From positions 5,313,505 to 5,377,504 of the forward strand of contig NC_064434.1 in assembly GCF_023343835.1 (NCBI RefSeq): a stretch of DNA of 64,000 nucleotides, read 5' to 3'. Under the pieces are notes generated by a model. That model was not told where the DNA came from. It made no database searches and worked only from the letters and a program-made list of their open reading frames with translations. The DNA comes from Lagopus muta (Eukaryota; Chordata; Aves; Galliformes; Phasianidae). A program made the position numbers and the translations under genes. Shown piece by piece: positions 12,745 through 29,060 of this stretch (the stretch's first letter is position 1; each line of letters begins with the position of its first letter).

Positions 12745-14097
12745 ACCGGCGCTTAACGATGGCTGTGCTGAGGAGTGCTCAGTGCACAGGGACGAGGCGT
12801 AGAGCAGGGAGCAGCACCCGAGGGTGGCAGTGTCCCCATCTCCCCCCTGTGAGGATTCTTTGAGTTGGCCAAAACATTCTCTTTCACATTACCCTGAAAG
12901 GTTGGGTCATTACATCATTTTGTTGACTCTTCATTTGAGCAGCATCTGCGGCAGAACAGGTAGCTCCTTCCAGTGGGGGAAGAAATCAGCTAATTGCATC
13001 CTGCAATTAATTGCAAAAGGGAGCGCTGCTTTCAAAGCCAGGAGCAGTCACACTTTGCTGCAGGTGGTTGTCGTGGGCAGCCCTGCCTCGTCCTGTGGTG
13101 TCCCAGCACAGCACCTTCTGCATGGGACTCAGTGATGAGTGCAGGGATGCCTGGAGGAAACAAAACGCATCCGGGTGAGTGGGGTGGACAGGCTGCAGCT
13201 CCCTCTCCTCCAAAGTTAGAGGCAAAAGCATTAGGTGAAGCAAACCAAAGCTTAAGCAAACCAGTCATAAGTTGAGCAAAGTCAAGATAATGGGATTTGC
13301 CTTTTGTAAAACCAAAGGACAGAGGCTGCTCCCACAGCTGTGGCAAGGCAGCCCAGGGTAGGAAGGCTCCGAGTTGGATTTCTGCACATTGAAGGGCAAA
13401 ACCTCATCAACCCATTGCAGCCTGGCTCAGGGTTTGCAGGCTGATGCTGTCCAAGAGGAAAGCACCAGGAAGGGCTGTGCCTCCCTACCTGCACACATCG
13501 CAGGCAATGGGAAAAGCAAGCAAGAAGCCATAAGGAAAGCAAGTTGTTAATGGTGCTGCTGCAGCACTCATGGCCTGGGGTGCACGCGCTGCTTCCCTGA
13601 CTGCAGCTCTGTGCTTTCTCATCTGCAAAGCGGCCCTGCCAGCTTCAATATTTCTCTTGCTTCTATTTATATGCCTTTCTTCGTTGCTTGAAAATTACCT
13701 CCTGCCCTGCCTTGGTAGCGCTGGAGCGCTTCACAAGTGGCTGCTAAGTGCACCTCTTGGCACAAGGGCTGCACAGTGGGTTCCTTTCCTGCTGCCCCCA
13801 GCTTTTGCCCCTGCTGTGAGCGAGCTCTGAATGAGCAGCACAGGGACAGGCAGGGATGTGCCTGCGTTTCTGCAGCAGCTCCAGGCCCCTCTGCTTTCTC
13901 CCTGTGTCACCATCACACCGAGACACCCTGCTGCTGCTGTTCTGCACTGCTCCAGTGCCCAGCCCCAGCCTGAAGAATCCCACAGGCACCACTGCAGCAA
14001 AGAAGTGCGTGCACCTGCACAACCCCTCGTGCTGCATCCCCAGAGCAGCGCTGTGAGCAGCAGGTTGTCTTGATGGCTGTCATGGTGCAATATCCCT

Positions 14098-14299
14098 GCT
14101 CTGGCACAGGTTGCCCAAGGAGGCTGTGGATGCCCCATCCCTGCAGGCATTCAAGGCCAGGCTGGATGTGGCTCTGGGCAGCCTGGGCTGCTGGTTGGTG
14201 ACCTGCACACAGCAGGGGGTTGGAACTGGATGAGCACTGTGGGCCTTTGCAACCCAGGCCATTCTGTGATTCTATGATTTAATGATTCTGTGATTCTCT
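14098..14299 (+). mobile_element. CR1 LINE 3' end
   Basis: AGGTTGCCCAAGGAGGCTGT to an ATTCTGTGATTCTATGATT tail, nearly complete for the last 200 bases. Confidence 0.92.
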
Positions 14300-14587
14300 C
14301 CGCTTGCAGCTTTGTTGGCTGAAGTGGTTTCTGCCCCCAGCTGCTCCCTCCAGCTATCTGCCATGTGAGGCACGGGGAATGAGGTGAACACAGTGATCCA
14401 GCAACCCTTTCATGCAAAAGAGAGAGAACAGCTCCAGGAGGAGGGTGTCTGATTGCACCCTGAGTAACACCAAATGTAAGAGCAGCTAGGAGATGCCACC
14501 CCCCAAAAAAAAACCCCAAAACAATGAGAAGTTCAAGCCTCAGGTGGCCAAGATGAAGAACCTCTTACAGAACATCCACAACTTGAA

Positions 14588-14757
14588 TAGCAGCACCAGA
14601 GAGCTGTGGGTACCCCATCCCTGGAGGTGCCCAAGGCCAAGGATAGGTCCCTGGGTGGCCTGAGCTGGTGGGGGGCACACAGCCCACAGCAGGAGTTAGG
14701 GCTGGAGGGGCTTTAAGGTCCCTTCCAACCCAACCATTCAGTGGCTCTATGAAACGA
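14588..14757 (+). mobile_element. CR1 LINE 3' end
   Basis: ATCCCTGGAGGTGCCCAAGG to AAGGTCCCTTCCAACCCAAC. Confidence 0.85.
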
Positions 14758-17700
14758 AGCACCATGTCTAAGGAGATGACTATAGGAAGGCAGCTGAGCT
14801 GCTCTGCTGTCATTCACATTGAAGACAATCTATACATGCAGCAGGCCCATCTATATTTGAAAGGGTTGAATTCAGCAGAACAAATGTTGTTCAGCTTGGG
14901 GGGAAATGAAGAATATCCATTTTTGGCTTCAAGTTGGCACCTCCTGTGTCCAGCTGATCACCCAGAGCCACACTTAGCTGCGCCGCTTCCTGGAACCCCA
15001 GCAGCTCTATCCATTAAGAAAAAAAGTGAACTGGAAACAAACAAATAGAAAAAAGAAAACAACAAAAAAAAGACAAAAAAAATACCTAAAGCCACCAGGC
15101 AGTGGAAAGTCTTCTGCCCTACAAGCAGCAGGCACTGAGTGCAGTAGGAGCAGTGATGCAGGGCAGCACCCTGTGCCCAAGGAGCGATGCCCTCCTGCCA
15201 GCGTGGGATTTGTTCTTTGCTGGCATCCTCAGTGTGGCAGCAGGAGGGGCTGCCTCCTGCCTTTGGTGCAATAAGCCGTCGCGTCAGGGGCTCAGGGAAT
15301 GTGCCACGACTCTGTAAGGAAAGAAAATCAAATGAAGAGGAGCAGGAGACAGAAAGGAGCTTGATTTAAAAAAAATACAGCCGTCACAATCAGCTCTGTT
15401 TAATGAGAATAGGAAAAAGAAAGCAACAAAAAACAAAGCCAGACCTGAGGTAAGCAGCAGCACAAAGTCCTTGGGCTCCTTGAGTCCTTTCCCAGGCGGA
15501 GGAAGTGGTTTGCCATCGATTTATTGACACTGCTGCCTGTCTCCCCTGCCCTGTCTCAGGGGTGTGCGTTTGCTCCAGGCGAGTTCTGGCAAGTGCTGCA
15601 GCACCCACTGATGTTTCCTGGGTGCCAAAGTCAGATCCCAGCCCCTTCTGCAGCCCTGTGAGGGCTCAGTGCCTCCCACAGCCCTTCCCGATCTCCTCCT
15701 GGCTGAGGAAATTCAAGCTCCCACATCCTCCTGCAGGAGCACCTGTGGGAGATTCTTCCTCCTCCCCTCACACTGGGACCTTCAACCCCCCATCACTGCG
15801 TGTAGCGAAGCAGTTGGAGAATTTCTTTCCCATGGGTTTATTTTCTTGAAGTAAATCCTGATGCTGTCTGTGTTGGCAGCTTCTCTAGGTTGGCTGGGAT
15901 GAGGGGAGGTTGTAAAGAGGAGGTGGTAAGGGCACGAAACCAGGTCCTGATCCCAGCATGGGGTGTGTGTGTCACCTGTTATACAGGGCTGGAATCCATA
16001 TCACAACTCAGCTTACACAAAGCATCCACAAAGCTAGTAGGAAAACTGCTGTCTCACTGATTAAAAAGATGCAAGAGGGAAAACACTGACAAGTTGTGTG
16101 TATTAAACCCATGTCTTATTGCTACCACACCAGTGCATGCTCAAATAGAGGCTCTCACCTCCCTCTGGTCTGGCCTGCCGGTCAGTTGGGCTGCTCGGAG
16201 GTGTGAATAATGCCACAGGCTACACATTGTTTCCATTTAAAAGGAATTTAATCTAAATTCTCTGATCCTGCAGCTCTGTGAGAATAAAGGAGAGCTTAAA
16301 GGGAGAAAACCACTGCTTCCGACTTCAAAAAGCCTCAGCAAAATCAATTAAGAGTGTATGAAGAATCCTGAAAGAACAACAGGGACTGACAGATCGAACT
16401 ATGCAGGCTCATTACCTTTTCACATCCAACTCTTGATGATGTTCCAGCACAACATCAGCCAGGGCACGTGGGTGTCTTTACGTTTTGGCTGCAAGTACCT
16501 GTATCATGCTTTGCAAATAGAATGCAAATACACTGGCTGTGTTGTGTGTGCTACAGAAGCAGACTCCTTTGAGGGGAAGGCAGCAGCTATTTAGTGGAAC
16601 AAAGGAGAAACGTATGCAAAGTTGGGGAGGAGAGAGGAGTAACAACATAGTTCATCTAAGAATGTGAACTGAGTGCCAAAGGCAGGACTGCCTGCTGAGG
16701 CTGCCACAAACACTGGCTTTCTGAGTAGGAAATTGTCTTTACCCTCCAGTAGATGAAGCAGCAAGGGTTGGCTTTGTTCCTGAGATAGGTTAGGCCATGC
16801 CCATAGCTAGCTGCCTCTGTAAAACTGTCCTTCCAGGTTGGGTCTGTGTACCACGCACCTGGGTCACTGCACACACACTTGAATGCTTTGCTCTTACCTC
16901 TCCATCCCAAAGAAATCCAGTTGCTCACCTCAGCCCTCTGCTCAGGCAGCGTTTCTGGCCGAGGAATCAGGATCACACAGGGATGGGCACTTTGTGAAAC
17001 AGATCCCAACAGCACGTGCTGCAGAATTGGCTCCGGCTCGTCGCTCCCTCCTGCCCCAACTGCACGCATGGGTTGGTAGATCTGCTCTCCTTATCTCATC
17101 TGCAGCCCCTGCTGAGAGGAGGCACTCAATCCAACCCACTCCCATGCCCTCTTCAGATGATGCATCTCTCAAGCTGCCCCACCTGCATGTTGGTTGCCTT
17201 AGATAACTGCTTGGTGACAGGCATCCGGAGCGCCTTCATTATTCTCTGTGATAAACAGACCTGGGCATTTATTTCCCCAGAATCTTCCCAGAAACTGTAA
17301 TAGTAGCAGCTACTATGCTGTATTTAACAAGCACAGAAAAAAGACCTTCTGCTTCTGCTGGCTGCTGAGATGAGCTGGAATTTGTGATTAATGGAGGGTG
17401 CTGCTGATGAATAATTTGGATGCGGCACTTAATTTGAGAGAGAAACAGAATAGCATCAAACCAACTTCATCCTGACTGGGACAGCAGCAAGTATTTAATT
17501 CTTGCCTTGACAAATTCAGCCCCTAGATACCTTCTGTCTCTGTGAGTGGTGATTTTCGTCCTGTTGAAAGTTAACTAGTCTGAAGCATCCTTAACCCAAA
17601 GCAATCAACTGAAGCGCCTGCCTGTGATGGACAAATGGCATTCAGAGGCTGTTCTAACCAACTGCTCTGATGCACACCAGGCTCGTCACAGGAGAGAAAA

Positions 17701-18493
17701 ATGAAGAACAACTCACCCATTTCTCCCAGTCACAGCAGAACGAAGCTTCACCCTCACTGCCTGTTCTCCTGAAACAAAGCTGAATCATAGGTCCACGTTC
17801 CTCTCCATTGTTTTTTTCTTCAAGAGATTGGCTGCAGATGATAAATGGTGCATCCTTAGTCACCAGCATCTGTGCTCTGACCTAGGGAAGAAACAACAGC
17901 ACCAAAGCACGCGAGCAGGGTGCTGAGCACCCACTGCAGCCCCCTTACCCTGGGCAGCACTGCTCTCCTGAGTGCACTTAGAGTTGATCCAGCAGCTATT
18001 GCCATCACCGAAGCAGTGGTGGCTTTCACACAGCCGCAGCTGCTTGGCCACAAGAGGAGGGATACACAAAAATATTTGGGGTTTGATGTTTTCCTGGCCC
18101 CCCCCAAAGGGCTTTGAGCAGGAAGACAAGCTGCTCAGAGCTAGCAGCAGTGTAGGAACCCCCTGAATGTGAGGGATTCACACAGTCCCATTTTATTCTG
18201 TTCCCTCCTGGTAACAGACACTGCACTTACCTTTCAGCTCACTACTGAACAGCAAGCTTGTTTCCAAAGAGCTACACCCAGCAGCTCTAAGTTCTCCCCC
18301 ACTTTCCCCAGGCAGTCATTTAAATTAGAGCTTGTCATTGCAGATGTTCATTTAGCAATTCACTAGGTGTGAGACCCACTAAGTTATCATTGCATGTGAC
18401 ACTTTCTTTTTTAAGAAGAGGCACTAAGTATTACTGTGCACTAATGCATTAGGAAGAAAACCACAACGAAAACAAGCACAAAACACACAGCAT

Positions 18494-18499
18494 TTTATT
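18494..18499 (-). terminator. Poly(A) signal AATAAA, probable kinase mRNA 3' end
   Basis: TTTATT on the plus strand, AATAAA on minus. The next ~50 bases on the minus strand are rich in GT and T (for example TGTGTTTTGTGC), which fits a downstream cleavage element. Confidence 0.5.
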
Positions 18500-21242
18500 A
18501 ATTTATAAGGTACAGAGACTCAAGTGGTGTACATGTTGCTAAAAAAACATCAGCAGCTGTGAGGATGATATCCTAGCATGGCAAAACAAGGAGGAAAAGG
18601 AGTAAACAACCACTCTCACACCCCACATTTCCTCCATGTGGAGAAAGGGCACACAAACCTACCCACATTGCAGACAAAGGGCCTGGAATCAAGTTATCCT
18701 GCAGGGCCAGAAGCACACAGAAGCTCTGACAGTAGGGAGCAGAGAACAGGCAATGGGTGCAGCAGTTATGGGACGGGCAAGAGAAAGATGAAGAATTCAT
18801 ACTTCAGCAGCTCTGCAGAGCAGGACAAGGGAAGGCTGCACCTCGGAAAACCCCACGTACAGTTATGACTTCACAGAGAGCAAAGATGAGTTGCAGATGA
18901 AGGCAGCAGCTAGAATTAAGGCAGCCCGAGTTGTGTGGGTGCAGAGCAAGGCTCTCCAAGCAGCTGTCTCATAGCAGTGCTGGGACAGCAGCTCTCTCCT
19001 GAAGAGGGTCAACCAGCTCTTGGACAAGAGATGCAGACTGCTACCAACAGGTCACTGCCAACCTCCAGCAGATGCCTCAAGAGCCAAACAAGCTTCAGAG
19101 CACCCGGCCTTTCCTTGCTGCACACCCAGCAGCACCTCTGCATTCGGGATTCTCTAAATCCAAAAGTCAAGCAGAGTTTAATGATTTAACTTAATTCTCG
19201 TGTTCTCACAACAGCTGTACTCAGGGAACAGCACAGAGCCACCCATCAGTAATCTGTCACAGGGGTAGAGGTCAACAGCTGCTTGTCTGAGCAGGACAAC
19301 TAAAGGCTGTATTTTGCAGCCTGGGGGAGCAAGCGAGAAAACATTCCAAGTCAGTCCTTACAGAAGGGCAGCACAGCCTCTGGATAAAGACACTGCAGGA
19401 GGAAAGATCCTCTCCATGAATTAGGCTTCTGACACTGCTTACAAGCAGCCTTCTCTACTGCACTCACAATCTTACAGCAGGGAGAAGCACACAGCTAGCC
19501 AAGGTCTGCTACGTTGCAAAGAGGCTCACCAGGTCACCTCTCTTTAGGCAGTTTGGTCCTTTCCTAGGAGGAGAAGCTGTCCCTGAAGGACACTATTTCA
19601 GCTTTGGACAACAGAGGAGTGCAGAAGGAAGCATTCAGGGGCTCCCAGTTTCTTAAGGAAAGAAAAGATCAGCAGTGGTTTACAGACTCATAAAAATACT
19701 TTTCAAACAGGGTACAAATTAGAGTCCCCATTTACCTGCCAAGATTCCAGTTCAGTCCTTTTCATTTCTCTTGTAAGAACAGCTGGCACAAGCAGCTAAC
19801 ACAGCAGGAAGCATGATTCCTTAAACTACTTTAAGTGTTAGTGACGCATACGTTCTAATCAAGAGTTGGCATCTTTAACATTCTTTGTATTTATTTTAAG
19901 AAAGCGTTTTAGTTAATCTAAGCAAGAATATTCAAAAGTGAGGAAAATACATTTTTGTTTCTGTTCAAACTTCTCAGAGCAGACACCGAGCGCTGTGCCA
20001 GCTCATCCCACAGCCATCACTCAGTTACGTGGCCCAGCAGCATGAGGAATCACACACAAAGCTCCAATTAAACCTCGCAAAGACAACTCCTGCCTTCTGT
20101 GCCAAGGACAAGCAACGTCGCATTACCAGCACAAAGCCAGGGCTGAGAGCTAGTCAACATGCAGCAGGGCAGAGGTGACAGGCTTGAGACCATTCGGGCC
20201 CATTTCTTTGGGGTCCTCCAACAGGGCAGGCACAGAGTGGCAGCAGGAGGATGGATGAGGGTTCTCTGAAAGGAAACCACTTCAGAAACCCCTGTGCCAC
20301 GTGTAGCCAAAGAGTTCAGATCATCCCAGCCAGGGTTTCACCTATGCCACTTGCTGCATTGAAGAACACATGTTAAAAAAGGAAAGCTTGCATAGAAATA
20401 AAAATTTTGTAGTTCTCTTAAAATTACTGTACAAATAAATAAAGTTACTGTCCATTTAAATAAAACCGTCTGAGGGAAACTGGAAGGCAGCAAGGTTTCT
20501 GTATCCATCTCCCACCATCATTCCAAATCAGCTGTTCACCATCTGTGAGGCCTCCAGAGCACGGTGGGACACAACACCTAGGAATGAAACGTGACAAAGT
20601 TGCCAACACTCCCCTTGGCAGAAAAAGCAGCCCAGCCCAAAGGTCCCCATGCCCACCGTCCTGCCTCAGTAGCAATAGCACGCGTTCAAGAACAGCACAG
20701 AGCAGGTGCACAACCCCAGCTCTCAGCATTATTGAACATAAAGACTTCTCAGGTGATAGGTTATACCCATCTCCTTGTCTTTCAGTTCACAGAACAAAAC
20801 TCATTTAGAGTTTTAGGTTATTCACATCAACAATGAGATGCCCTATATCTTCCCATGGCCCTATGGAAAAGTCAGGCCTAATCTGATCCACGTTTCCCAC
20901 ATGAGAGTTTATTCTGAAGCACCTAGATTTTGCAGCATGAAAACCCTCACTGCAGCTTCTGTGCCAATCCTGATTTTAGGTGAGGGAAGGAGGATATGAA
21001 ACATGAAATAGACCTGTTTTCTGGATGGATGCACCCACGAACTGGTGCCTAAGAACATTTAGGACAGCAAATTGGTTTTAACCTCCAGTCCATACTAACA
21101 CAGCAACCAACAGCATCTCAATGGCTTGAGAATGGTGTTGTGTGGCACAACATTACGCCCTGCTGCATTAACTCAGGATCCATGCCCAAAGCTATGGTAA
21201 GTACCCAGGTAATTTCCTGTCTAGTCAGAAAATTCCATCAGC

Positions 21243-21842
21243 AGAGGGGTGGCCAGAAGGGACAGGGAGGTGATTGTCCCCCTCTACTCTGCCCTCATGA
21301 AGCCCCATCTGCAGTGCTGTGTCCAGGTCTGGGGACTCCAGTACAAGAAAGACAGGGAGCTGTTGGAGAGGGTCCAGAGGAGCCACAAAGATGATCAGGG
21401 GACTGGAGCACCTCCCCTACAAAGACAGGCTGAGGGAGCTGGGCTTGTTCAGCCTGGAGAAAAGAAGGCTGCGGGGTGACCTCATGGCAGCCTTCAGTAC
21501 CTAAAGGGAGCCTACAAACAGGAGGGGAATCAACTCTTCGAAAGGGCAGATAACAGCAGGACAAGGGGAAATGGTTTTAAGTTGAGGGAGGGAAGCTTTA
21601 GGTTGGATGTCAGGGCAAAGTTCTTTACCATGTGAGTGGTGAGGTGCTGGAACAGCTGCCCAGAGAGGCTGTGGATGCCCCGTCCATCCCTGGAGGTGTT
21701 CAAGGCCAGGTTGGATGGGGCCCTGGGCAGCCTGGGCTGCTATGAAATGTGGAGGTTGGTGGCCCTGCATGTGGCAGGGGGTTGGAGCTTCATGATCCTT
21801 GAGGTCCCTTCCAACCCAAACCATTCTGTGATTCTATGAAAA
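21243..21842 (+). mobile_element. CR1 LINE, ~600 bp 5'-truncated copy
   Basis: Contains the end of the reverse-transcriptase frame ([18 protein letters not shown]-type words, [13 protein letters not shown]) and the 3'UTR to the tail ATTCTGTGATTCTATGA. The frame is broken; a dead copy inside the probable kinase 3'UTR. Confidence 0.95.
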
Positions 21843-22983
21843 TAAACTAAGAGCTCTGAGCAAACTGATATGGCTTTTCAGTTGCACCTCCTGGCTGTGC
21901 AGCCCATTTTCTTCTGAACCATGACCACAAGCCTACCTATGAAACTGGAAAGATCAGAGGAGAATGAGCAGCAGGAAACCAGACACTGCGCTGCCAGAAC
22001 CACTCTGATTTGTTCTTGCATATTCCTCTTTAGCAGCCTAACCACTTCAGGGCTGCCCTGCCAACTAGTGGCTCCACTGCTGTGGCAATGCCAAGCCTCC
22101 TGGTGCAGGTGGGACTCCCCAGAATTGCAGATTAATTAAGTGAATTTCAGCAACAAAACCTATTTCCTTAGATACCAAGTAGTGCTGGTCTTGTCCTCAG
22201 AGATTTCTGTGAAGCATTTGCTGTAGCACCACGAGGCAGCAATAGATAAACAGGAGAGGACTGCAATTAGTAAAGAGGAAAACGTAAGGCAGTTAACCAG
22301 GCCCAAGGGAAAACTGAAATGGATAATTCAGAAATGAAGAGGCTAGAGCAGGGCTTTATCAAGATTGGCACTGGCAACAGACTTGTTAATGAAGTGTTTT
22401 CACTAACGTCCTCGGCACAATAGGAAGTGAGCCAGTGACACAAAGCTGGAGGTGTTCTGACTGTAAGAAAGGACAGAAATATTTGGGGTCATTCACTGTT
22501 TCTTCTAACTGAGAGGGGCTGAAAGTGGGTAATTGAAAATATAAGTCATGCAGCCACGAACAAAAATCAGTGCTGTAACCCAAACCGTTATTGATTTGAA
22601 ACAAGTCAAGTCAGAAAGGGCTTCAGGATACAAAGTAATTATAAGATGAATACAGATATGAAAGAAGTGATTCTGGAACACATCAGGAGGAAGACTTCCA
22701 AATTAGATAGTAAAAGCTGATGTGCTTCACAAGGACCTGAGAGATTCATCTGCAGGTAGTGCAGAAGATAATCGCATGTAGCACGGAGGGAAGAGCCAGC
22801 CTTGGTGGAACCAACAAACCTTGGATGGGAAGTCTGCCTGCCAAAGAAAACGCTGCTGAGGTTACAGCTGTTCCCTATAAAGTCGTTCAGAATGGGTAAA
22901 CACCTGGGAAGGAAAAAACACTTTGTGCCAGAGGACAAGTCTGGCATGTGGTCAAGAGCATGAAAGTGATCAGAAACATATTT

Positions 22984-23157
22984 CACTGGAACAGGTTGCC
23001 CAAGGAGGCTGTGGATGCCCCATCCCTGCAGGCATTCAAGGCCAGGCTGGATGTGGCTCTGGGCAGCCTGGGCTGCTGGTTGGTGACCTGCACACAGCAG
23101 GGGTTGGAACTGGATGAGCATTGTGGGCCTTTGCAACCCATTCTGTGATTCTACAAT
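22984..23157 (+). mobile_element. CR1 LINE 3' end
   Basis: ACAGGTTGCCCAAGGAGGCT to ATTCTGTGATTCTAC. Confidence 0.92.
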
Positions 23158-23470
23158 CTCAGTATTGCAAAGGGCCATATCAATTGCAAAATGTCTTTAA
23201 TCTGACAGTTGCTATTATACCTGAACATACTTAAGGTGCACAGCTACAAATATGCTGCAAAACTCCCTTTGCTCACTTTGGGTTTTATTTAGTTACCAAA
23301 TGTACTGCAAAATGAACCAGCACAGGTAAATGCTGGGCTGATAACAAATCATTTATGGAAACTGTTGGGATTTGGGTATAAGACAGGCTGGCTCAAACAC
23401 AGCTCAGTGCGGCCAATTCCCTGAACACACACCACTAAAGAGGCAAAAGTTTCTTTGTTAGAAGTAATTC

Positions 23471-23873
23471 ATAGGCCACAGAGGCTGAAGGAGCTGGGAA
23501 TGTTCAGCCTGGAGAAGAGGAGGCTCAGGGGAGACCTCATTGCTCTTTATAACTTCCTGAAGGGAGGTTGTAGTGAGCTGGGGGTCGGCCTCTTCTCTCG
23601 TGTCATCAGTGATAGGAGCAGAGGGAATGGCTTCAAGCTACGGCAGGGGAGATTCAGGCTGGACATGAGGAAGTATTACTTTTCAGAAAGGGTGGTCAGG
23701 CACTGGGATGGATGCCCAGGGAGGTGGTGGAGTCACCGAGCCTGGGGGTGTTCAAGGAAAGGCTGGATGTTGTGTTGAGGGACGTGGTTTAGTGGGAGCT
23801 GTTGGTGTGGGTGAACGGTTGGACTGGATGATCTTAAAGGTCTTTTACAACCTTGGTGATTCTATGATTCTAA
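23471..23873 (+). mobile_element. CR1 LINE 3' part
   Basis: GAGGCTGAAGGAGCTGGGAA, TTCAGCCTGGAGAAGAGGAG and the tail GATTCTATGATTCTA; a different subfamily from the copy at 22984 (TTCAAGGAAAGGCTGGATG). Confidence 0.93.
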
Positions 23874-24057
23874 TTCAACCAAACATTTTTTTTTTCCTCC
23901 TAGTTGGACCACATCTGTCTAGTGCCAAGTTTTCCCAGCTGCTACAGGTCATGTTTGATTTAGAAGGGCTTTGACCAGAAGGCCAACAAGTCCCCTGTCT
24001 GCTCACACCAGACAGAGAGGAGCTTGGCAGAGACACTAACCTGAGTGCCCTTTGTCT

Positions 24058-27452
<3,395 letters not shown>

Positions 27453-27521
27453 CTCTCACTTTGGCCCAGTGAACAAGCAAATCAGAGGGAAACGTCTGAA
27501 GTCATGACAATCAGTTGCCAC

Positions 27522-29060
27522 CTGCAGCAAAATCCTAGAAAAGAAGAGGATAAAAAGCTTAGAACTCCCAAACCTAGCAGCTCACCAACTATCATGAGCA
27601 AATACTTCCAACTGGAGTCAATTTTAGAGGTATGTACATCATTATACGCTGCAGCTGCACAAGGTCTGACAGCCAGAACAGGGTTTTAAGGGAAGCCAAT
27701 ATCCATGGTAACTACGAGGCATTATCAAGTACAATCCTGACTGCACAGTAGGACACAACAACATGGGAAGTGACATTGATCCACCCACAGTGGAGCAAGT
27801 TTTGTCAGAAAGAAAAAGGGCGATGTGGACACGTTCAGTAAGCAGGGCAGGAAAGGGAGGAGGAGACCTCCTTGGTAACAGCTGAAGTGAAACTTGAACA
27901 GAATTGATTTTAAAGAAATAAAGAAAGCAAGCCCAAACTCTCCTGTTTGATAGATCTTTCAACCTTACTTCTCCCCATGTAGCCATACTGATCCATCAAT
28001 GGATGCAATGCCCCCCTGCACATTTACTACCAGTCCAGACCCAGATGCCAGCCTCAAGTCCTTCATTTCCAACTCCTTAACTCTTCCCACATCCCAGAGT
28101 TCCCTCCCCACCAGCTCAGCTCCCCCACACACCTAAAGACCAGTCTTATCCTGGCTATCAACCACTCACCCACCACTAGCCCACCCCATCACCCTCCTGC
28201 TTACATCCTCTGTGCTCACCCAAACCTCCCCTTCCAACCTCCTCAGCCACTGTCCCACATCCTCCCATCCCCAAGGCCTCATCTCTAGCAAATCCTGCTC
28301 TGTGTAAAAGCACCCTTCACTCCTTTGCTCCAGCTCTCACTATTTCAGCCCCATCCATGACTATTGTGCTGTGTTTTCCCTTCACTTCAAGCACCCTGTC
28401 CTACCTCAACTCCTCTCTCCAGGTCCACATACCCCACGTTACTCTTTATTTGGGCCTCTGGGATTCTCTTGGCCCCTTCTCCAAGCTTTCCTCCAGCCCT
28501 ACCCCCTCATAACCCCACTCCCTTTCCCACCTATCTCATCTCTGTCCCACCTCAACACCACCTCAAGTTCTGCTCCTTCTCTCACGACCAAATCTTCCTC
28601 TGCTTTCCACCCACACCCCAAACACCCCTCTCCCAATCCCCACAACCCTCCCCCTTTACACCTACTATCCCAAACCTGCCTAGACCCCAACAAAACCCCT
28701 CTCCCCTCTCAGCCCCCACTTCTCCCTCTCCCCCCTTCCCCCCTCCAGGCCCCTTTCTCAAACCTCACCCAACCCTCTCCCATCCTATTCCCGCGCCCTC
28801 AGCAGTGCCACCACAATACAAACCTCGGCCTTTCCCCGAGCCCATCCCTACCACAGCGCCCCGAGGGCAGCAGCTCCGCTCCTTCTCCAGCCGAGGCCCT
28901 CCTCAGCCCCCACAGCCCAGGCCCTCCTCAGTCCCGAATGTCCCCGCCGCCCCTAACCCCCCTCCCGGCCCTCTCCATCCCCTCAGACCCCCGGCCCCGT
29001 TTCGGGCCCCTTTTCCCCTCTCAGACCGCCATCCCATCCCGCCCCCACGTCTCTCCTCAC
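27522..29060 (-). other. Probable 5'UTR intron of the kinase gene, with pyrimidine-rich plus strand
   Basis: Lies between the candidate acceptor at 27522 and a candidate donor GCG|GTGAGG at 29060/29061 (minus). From about 27990 to 28790 the plus strand is strikingly C/T-rich, that is G/A-rich in the sense of the transcript. The long proline/serine open frames on the plus strand are a result of this composition and not genes. Confidence 0.5.

Larger units (their letters stand above)
11031..12760 (+). other. ELP3: ELP3 3'UTR (probable extent)
   Basis: Non-coding sequence after the ELP3 stop. The first canonical AATAAA on the plus strand is at 12739-12744; an ATTAAA variant lies at 12600-12605. 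No canonical signal occurs in the first 1.5 kb, so either the UTR is about 1.7 kb or a non-canonical earlier site is used. An old, degraded CR1 copy appears to sit inside at about 11.6-11.75 kb. The extent is inferred. Confidence 0.45.
12761..18470. other. Intergenic region between ELP3 and the kinase gene
   Basis: The two flanking genes converge here (ELP3 plus, kinase minus). CR1 fragments are at 14.10-14.30 and 14.59-14.76 kb and an A-rich tract at 15019-15090. No splice-bounded coding segment or structural RNA was recognised; the open frames are short and carry no family motif. Confidence 0.6.
18480..24057 (-). other. Probable long 3'UTR of the kinase gene
   Basis: Between the kinase stop and a minus-strand AATAAA at 18494-18499 there is no other gene. 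The sequence just beyond that signal is GU-rich on the minus strand, as expected downstream of a cleavage site. An alternative minus-strand AATAAA at 19890-19895 could give a shorter form. Three CR1 copies (21.24-21.84, 22.98-23.16, 23.47-23.87 kb) would be transcribed antisense within it. The extent is inferred, not demonstrated. Confidence 0.5.

Noticed and set aside
21249-21504. Short open frames with [13 protein letters not shown] and [11 protein letters not shown] words
   Set aside because: Remnants of the CR1 reverse-transcriptase gene, not a host gene.
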